Source: Chitinophagaceae bacterium (GTDB taxonomy: Bacteria > Bacteroidota > Bacteroidia > Chitinophagales > Chitinophagaceae). Taken from it: a stretch of 9,016 bases of DNA. Location of the stretch: NCBI GenBank assembly GCA_003151295.1, contig PLXD01000269.1:2304-11319 (forward strand). Direction: 5' to 3'. Position numbers and translations under genes: made by a program. This document shows, piece by piece, positions 8,901-9,016 of this stretch (within the stretch, counting starts at the first letter, position 1; the number at the start of each line of letters is the position of its first letter). The notes below the pieces were generated by a model. The model was not told the DNA's origin and made no database searches. It saw nothing but the letters and a program-made list of their open reading frames with translations.

Positions 8901-9016
8901 ATGCGCCCTTCTCATCCGTCACCATGCCCTTGCTGGTACCCCGGATCGTGATCGAAGCGCCGGCCAGCGGTTGCCCTTTCTCATCCGTGATGGTACCGGA
9001 AATGGGAGTAAGGGCA
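5920..9016 (-). CDS. SusC-like TonB-dependent outer-membrane transporter (N-terminus cut by window edge)
   Basis: This is the outer-membrane beta-barrel importer of a SusC/SusD glycan-uptake pair, energised by TonB. The frame is open from the right edge, so the signal peptide and true start lie outside; 1031 residues are visible, and a start at 8925 would fall inside a domain. Counting from the first visible residue, about 5-75 form a carboxypeptidase-regulatory-like beta domain (ISGTITDEKGQPLAGA). Residues about 82-90 are the TonB-box-like VVVVGYGTQ, and about 100-208 the plug, with PLFVIDGF, ISLLKDAASAAIYG and NGVILVTTK. The rest is aromatic-rich barrel ending FGFNASF, with the terminal Phe usual for barrel assembly, then TAA. 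Length fits SusC proteins, and the adjacent SusD partner supports the call. The plug segment KIRETSTWMGG has Glu where many relatives have Gly after IR. The substrate is unknown. Confidence 0.96.
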   Translation of the reverse strand, partial: ALTPISGTITDEKGQPLAGASITIRGTSKGMVTDEKGAFTIDAEEGAMIDVSLVGYKSYSFKASAGKSVSVILHLALSDMNDVVVVGYGTQKKENLTGAVGVIKSTVLTDRPTSSPANLLQGLAAGLTVTTQGSYPGAGANIKIRETSTWMGGSSPLFVIDGFVRGASVFATINAADIDNISLLKDAASAAIYGIKGGNGVILVTTKHDVADKTAISYNASYTMNTREITPRRMNAFDAYTFADQAYDQKNIPSTDPSYYSADELAYFKTHSYDWLKDTWQNPWNTSHHLSMSGGSKSTRYYVSGGFLRQQGATSNSFYKYNIQAKLDGQISKRLSYSLNFTSEWDNGSRPFWAYDYGDPNLSNIYNRLLMVTPGRPSFINGLPVANFDNTNTANLAKGAGGYIQPSNNYITPTFQLKYDIPGITGLSAKGTFAYNSYNSYSKNWSNAPYIYYFKTAGANNHIVTDQLDSSLAGGYKILDQAQTAGIGAPTQLSETYIQSSNYQLDLMLNYEHSFGLHNISAFGGYEQSAYQGHWSTTTDNNYSNTSYQQINGGSSSSTDWNVQGDEYQPTGFSSWLGRIDYNYNSKYMLGVTFRADGSYIFPPNKRWGYFPSFSGAWNVAKEDFFQNFTKYLDVAKVRASYGITGTDNTAPWQWQQTYNFNANSGVYLGSGVPPSTTLGSTINPDITWERNHNYDIGLDLSMPKRLFGATFDWWNKRTTDILGSRIASVPSTVGASLPAVNYGIASAQGFELSLSHENTIGQVYYRVAVNWSVSSNKYVKVDQAADVRGYMNLLGQPINGMIEGYQSEGIIRTQADVNKILAANGPNFTLLGNKPQPGMIMYKDLRGPLGTDKPDGLVDYNDYGPISFNGVPRINYGFNFAVGYKGFELSAIFSGLAHYQVMPTNVYYTRPLPGNDNLSVWKNAWTPATAATATMPSAIMNDWQGTSNTEQNSTFWLMNGSLLRLKSLTLNYNLPARLFRNSQIKAARIYFNGDNLYEWNHTKDWDPEMGGDFRTYPVLKGFTFGFNASF

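Overview
The window looks like part of a Bacteroidota polysaccharide-utilisation locus (PUL). The evidence is an adjacent SusC-like TonB-dependent transporter and SusD-like lipoprotein, A+T-rich gene leaders without clear Shine-Dalgarno sequences, and downstream exported proteins. Moderate base composition and the style of the SusC/SusD pair suggest a soil or plant-associated lineage such as Chitinophagaceae, but that placement is inference.

Everything supported here lies on the minus strand, so transcription runs from high to low coordinates. From upstream to downstream: (1) a SusC-like outer-membrane transporter, 9016-5920, whose N-terminus lies beyond the right edge; (2) a SusD-like surface lipoprotein, 5899-4037, 20 nt after susC; (3) a 71-nt gap with a strong RNA hairpin at 3981-4021; (4) an 843-aa exported protein of no family I can name, 3965-1434, with an N-terminal beta-sandwich, a probable TIM-barrel-like enzyme core with a small inserted beta module, and a C-terminal beta region; (5) a tandem paralogue of that protein, from 1376 past the left edge, interrupted by one in-frame amber codon at 942-944 but otherwise open for 313 further codons. 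No intergenic stretch exceeds about 75 nt and no gene is supported on the plus strand.

The likely working model is that SusD captures a glycan fragment at the cell surface, SusC imports it using TonB energy, and the 843-aa protein (and its paralogue, if functional) processes the glycan outside the cytoplasm. The substrate cannot be read from the sequence. The points most worth a second look are the amber-interrupted paralogue, the unclassified enzyme-like family, the phage-like beta module inserted in it, and the hairpin between the transport genes and the enzyme-like genes, whose pairing is complete only in the transcribed strand.
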